From Hyphomonas sp. (GTDB lineage: Bacteria > Pseudomonadota > Alphaproteobacteria > Caulobacterales > Hyphomonadaceae): a stretch of 9,728 nucleotides of DNA. The translations under genes and the position numbers were made by a program. Location: the NCBI GenBank assembly GCA_024743015.1, contig JANSXJ010000123.1, positions 1 through 9,728 of the forward strand, in the 5' to 3' direction. How positions within the stretch are numbered: position 1 is the stretch's first letter; every line of letters begins with the position of its first letter. The notes below the pieces were generated by a model. It worked only from the letters and a program-made list of their open reading frames with translations, made no database searches and was not told the DNA's origin. Positions 8,049 through 9,728 of this stretch are shown piece after piece.

Positions 8049-8090
8049 AGCAGCCTCCCGAAGCTGCTAGCTAGCTTGCATGAGCAAGCT
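8049..8090 (+). promoter_or_regulatory. Overlapping inverted repeats around the ybgC start codon
   Basis: Three palindromic elements are packed between purH and the following gene. The first is AGCAGC (8049-8054) with GCTGCT (8063-8068), a 6-bp stem with an 8-base loop. The second is the perfect palindrome GCTAGCTAGC (8066-8075). The third is AGCTTGC (8073-8079) with GCAAGCT (8084-8090), a perfect 7-bp stem whose 4-base loop ATGA holds the start codon. An alternative pairing of AAGCT (8061-8065) with AGCTT (8073-8077) would exclude both hairpins and free the start. No T-tract follows, so this is not a standard terminator. A role in translation control is inferred from sequence alone. Confidence 0.4.
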
Positions 8091-8535
8091 TCCTCCCGCA
8101 TTCGATGAACATGGCCAACACTGGCTGAACATTCGGGTCTATTACGAAGACACCGATTTCACCGGCATGGTCTATCACGCCAATTATCTGCGCTTTTTCG
8201 AGCGGGGACGTTCGGACTTCCTGCGCGATGCGGGGGTGAGCCATCAGAGCTTGCTCGCGCGCGATGACCCCGCTGCCTTTACGCTCACCAATGTTGAGGT
8301 CGATTACAAGCGTGCCGCCAAAGTCGATGACTTACTGACGATCCGGACTCGGAGCCTCGGCGTAAAAGGGGTGCGTATGTACTTTAATCAGACATGTCTG
8401 CGCGGTGACGACATCATCGCTGAAGGTCGGATCACAGCCGTCATGATCCACGCCGACGGTCGACCGATGCGCCCCATCAAAGACGTGGTTGCGCAATTGC
8501 AGCCGTTTGAATATCGGCCACCAGAGACTGAATAG
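8080..8535 (+). CDS. ybgC: YbgC/FadM-type acyl-CoA thioesterase (hotdog fold)
   Basis: A 151-aa single-domain hotdog protein of the 4-hydroxybenzoyl-CoA thioesterase type. The diagnostic stretch is YYEDTDFTGMVYHANYLRFFE (21-41) followed by R43. D26 in the D-x-x-G-x-V-Y-H-x-N pattern is the catalytic Asp, with H33 and N35 also conserved. YbgC hydrolyses acyl-CoA in the cytoplasm and in many proteobacteria heads the tol-pal operon. Here it follows purH by 33 bases, and the next gene is a convergent lipoprotein, so tolQ is not adjacent. The ATG at 8080 is the only possible start: the frame is closed by TAG twelve bases upstream and there is no later ATG before the active-site motif. No Shine-Dalgarno is visible and the ATG lies in a predicted hairpin loop. 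The family is certain; the symbol follows the subfamily motif. Confidence 0.93.
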   Translation: MSKLPPAFDEHGQHWLNIRVYYEDTDFTGMVYHANYLRFFERGRSDFLRDAGVSHQSLLARDDPAAFTLTNVEVDYKRAAKVDDLLTIRTRSLGVKGVRMYFNQTCLRGDDIIAEGRITAVMIHADGRPMRPIKDVVAQLQPFEYRPPETE

Positions 8536-8549
8536 CCGATGCTCAAGCT

Positions 8550-8975
8550 CTAAGACGTAGTCGGGCAGCTCCCGCCATTGTCGTACATCGCTCTGGAGAG
8601 TGCCTGGAATTCATCTCCCAGCGCATCAAACTGCGCTTCCGAAAATGTATCGATCGCACCGGACTCGATGCCGTCTTCGATACGGTCTGCGGTGTCCTCA
8701 ACGTTCAGACCGCCCGCGGTCTTGATGGACACCATTTCGGTCAGGATGTCCTTGTGCAGCGCCGTTGTTTCCGTATCAGCGACTGTCTGAACAGCGTAGC
8801 AGGCGCAGAAGCTTGCAACATCGGTTCCCGCATCTTCGGTGATCATGCTCTCCGACCGGGCATCTCCGGAAAACAGCTCCGTGCAGGAGTCAGTCAGGAT
8901 TTTCTCATTCGGTGGCGCGCCCCCGCACGCGCTTAGTAAGGATATGGCAGCAGTGGCGACGAATAGGTGCTTCAT
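8550..8975 (-). CDS. Small cysteine-containing lipoprotein, unknown function
   Basis: Predicted 141-aa lipoprotein that I do not recognise. It starts with MKHLFVATAAISLLSAC, a Lys/His N-terminus and hydrophobic stretch ending in a lipobox LSAC (14-17), so C17 should be lipidated. The mature part is acidic, mostly helical-looking and has four further cysteines: C31, the C-x-C pair C57/C59, and C137 near the end. These could form disulfides in the periplasm. Residues about 69-128 are an amphipathic Glu/Asp-rich helical region. The ATG at 8973-8975 has GGGAG six bases upstream on its strand. The gene converges on ybgC with 14 bases between stops and lies 55 bases downstream of the GNAT gene on the same strand, so those two may share a transcript. 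No domain assignment is offered. Confidence 0.75.
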   Translation of the reverse strand: MKHLFVATAAISLLSACGGAPPNEKILTDSCTELFSGDARSESMITEDAGTDVASFCACYAVQTVADTETTALHKDILTEMVSIKTAGGLNVEDTADRIEDGIESGAIDTFSEAQFDALGDEFQALSRAMYDNGGSCPTTS

Positions 8976-9030
8976 GTCTCTCTCCCTCGCTTCGCAGGCT
9001 CAGGGAAAAAGCGCGGAAGATCAAGCCCGC

Positions 9031-9318
9031 TTATTGAACCACATCCTGCCATTCAGCATGCTTTTCCAGCGTGGCTTTGGCAAAAGGACAAAGTGGAATG
9101 ATTTTGAATCCTTCCGCTCGAGCGTCATTGACGGCCGCTTCGACCAATTGCTTGCCAACGCCCAGCCCGCGCATCGAGTCGGGCACACCTGTATGATCGA
9201 TGATGATTCGCGTACTGCCTGCTCTTGAATAGGTCATTTCAGCCTCTTCACCATTTATGCGCACGGTGTAGCGTCCGCCTTTTGGACTATCCTCGCGATT
9301 GATGCTCATATCCGCCAT
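9031..9318 (-). CDS. YjdJ/NATD1-type small GNAT N-acetyltransferase
   Basis: Predicted 95-aa protein of the minimal GNAT group (Acetyltransf_CG type, as in YjdJ and human NATD1). Visible are the acetyl-CoA phosphate-binding turn RGLGVGKQLVE (50-60), preceded by the beta strand STRIIIDHTGVP (35-46), and the subfamily C-terminal signature PLCPFAKATLEKHAEWQDVV (75-94) with C77. Full GNAT enzymes are about 150 aa; this group lacks the N-terminal helices. The substrate is unknown. I chose the ATG at 9316-9318 because AAGGAG lies six bases before it; the frame is open further upstream (to about 9468) but has no better start. The gene is divergent from the MGMT-like gene and upstream of the small lipoprotein. 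Confidence 0.88.
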   Translation of the reverse strand: MADMSINREDSPKGGRYTVRINGEEAEMTYSRAGSTRIIIDHTGVPDSMRGLGVGKQLVEAAVNDARAEGFKIIPLCPFAKATLEKHAEWQDVVQ

Positions 9319-9478
9319 GGCCATCTCCTTCATCTCATAGAGAGGTAGGTCGCCTGGCCCTGAAAGGCCATGTCGCCTGGATTGATTTCTGTTATCCTGA
9401 TCCTGCATGCCATCGCGCACCTGCGCTGCTGACATGTTTTGGCAAGGCGAAGTGGTAGGCGTCGTCAAGGAGGATCAC
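9319..9478. promoter_or_regulatory. Divergent intergenic region with short repeats
   Basis: The 160 bases between the GNAT gene (minus) and the MGMT-like gene (plus) should hold both promoters. It contains a 9-bp direct repeat, GTCGCCTGG, at 9349-9357 and 9372-9380. The two copies flank and slightly overlap an inverted repeat TGGCC-6 bases-GGCCA (9355-9370). The repeats lie 31 bases upstream of the GNAT start and about 100 bases upstream of the other start. No convincing -35/-10 pair was found on either strand. Operator function is inference. Confidence 0.3.
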
Positions 9479-9728
9479 ATGGCCAAGAAAACAGCCCGCG
9501 AAAAGCTCGCGACCAAGAAAGAGATCAAAAAAGTCGTCATGGACAAAGCCTGGGGCGGCATTCCCGTTGGCGGTACAATGCTGGTCGCGACGCCACTCAT
9601 GGTCGACGCCTATATTCGCAACATTCCACATGGCCAAACACAGACGATCCCAGAAATGCGCGATGCGCTTGCCGCAGAACAGAGCTGCGCGGGCACCTGC
9701 CCAATGTCGACATCGATCTTCGTCCGCA
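9479..9728 (+). CDS. MGMT-like winged-helix protein, partial (3' end outside window)
   Basis: The first 83 residues of a gene cut by the window end. The N-terminus is Lys-rich (MAKKTAREKL). GGTMLVATPLMVDAYIR (31-47) follows, then IPHGQTQTIPEMRDALA (49-65) and CPMSTSIF (74-81). As I recall it, this matches a small family often annotated as MGMT family protein, in which G-T-M, I-P-x-G-x-x-x-T-I-x-x-x-R and C-P-x-T/S-T recur. The middle resembles the winged-helix DNA-binding part of O6-alkylguanine-DNA alkyltransferases, but the PCHRV active site is not present in the visible part; C70 and C74 belong to another context. A direct repair function is therefore not supported. A very strong ribosome site AAGGAGG (9467-9473) lies five bases before the ATG. 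Family recognition is from memory. Confidence 0.72.
   Translation, partial: MAKKTAREKLATKKEIKKVVMDKAWGGIPVGGTMLVATPLMVDAYIRNIPHGQTQTIPEMRDALAAEQSCAGTCPMSTSIFVR

Noticed and set aside
9319..9468. 50-residue N-terminal extension of the GNAT protein
   Set aside because: Begins at TTG with no ribosome site, fills the divergent promoter region, and its residues are not GNAT-like; the ATG at 9316-9318 has AAGGAG at good spacing.
1..9728. Signs of a mobile element, defence island, CRISPR array, tRNA or rRNA
   Set aside because: No transposase or integrase motifs, no spaced repeat series, no cloverleaf-like segments and no clear composition break were seen on reading both strands.

Overview
This window looks like ordinary chromosome from an alphaproteobacterium. 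A Hyphomonadaceae/Maricaulales-like or related marine group is my best guess, but that is inferred only from protein style, gene order (rsmB, rpe, a heparinase-fold gene, purH) and moderately GC-rich codon use. No insertion sequence, phage gene, CRISPR array, tRNA or rRNA is visible.

Layout, left to right. Positions 1-106 are the unresolved edge of a neighbouring gene. Six + strand genes follow: rsmB (16S rRNA m5C967 methyltransferase), a SlyB/17-kDa-antigen type glycine-zipper outer-membrane lipoprotein with its own Rho-independent terminator, rpe (ribulose-5-phosphate 3-epimerase), a heparinase II/III-superfamily protein without a signal peptide, a membrane-anchored WbpM/PglF/CapD-type nucleotide-sugar dehydratase, and purH (bifunctional AICAR transformylase/IMP cyclohydrolase). 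A YbgC-type hotdog acyl-CoA thioesterase follows purH after 33 bases. Two minus-strand genes then converge on it: a small cysteine-containing lipoprotein of unknown role and a YjdJ/NATD1-type mini GNAT. Diverging from the GNAT gene, and cut by the window end, is a small protein of the MGMT-like winged-helix family.

How the genes fit together. rpe, the heparinase-fold gene and the dehydratase are packed tightly (16-base gap, then a 4-base GTGA stop/start overlap) and are probably co-transcribed from after the terminator at about 2044-2079. The overlapping heparinase-fold and dehydratase pair is the most distinctive part: two glycan-related proteins translationally coupled inside a housekeeping cluster (pentose phosphate pathway and purine synthesis). 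purH and ybgC probably form the next unit. The ybgC start codon lies in the loop of a perfect 7-bp inverted repeat, with other overlapping palindromes just upstream.

I see no clearly undescribed biological system. The points worth a second look are the coupled glycan gene pair, the structured ybgC start, ybgC lying away from tolQRA, the Cys-bearing lipoprotein and the GNAT/MGMT-like divergent pair.
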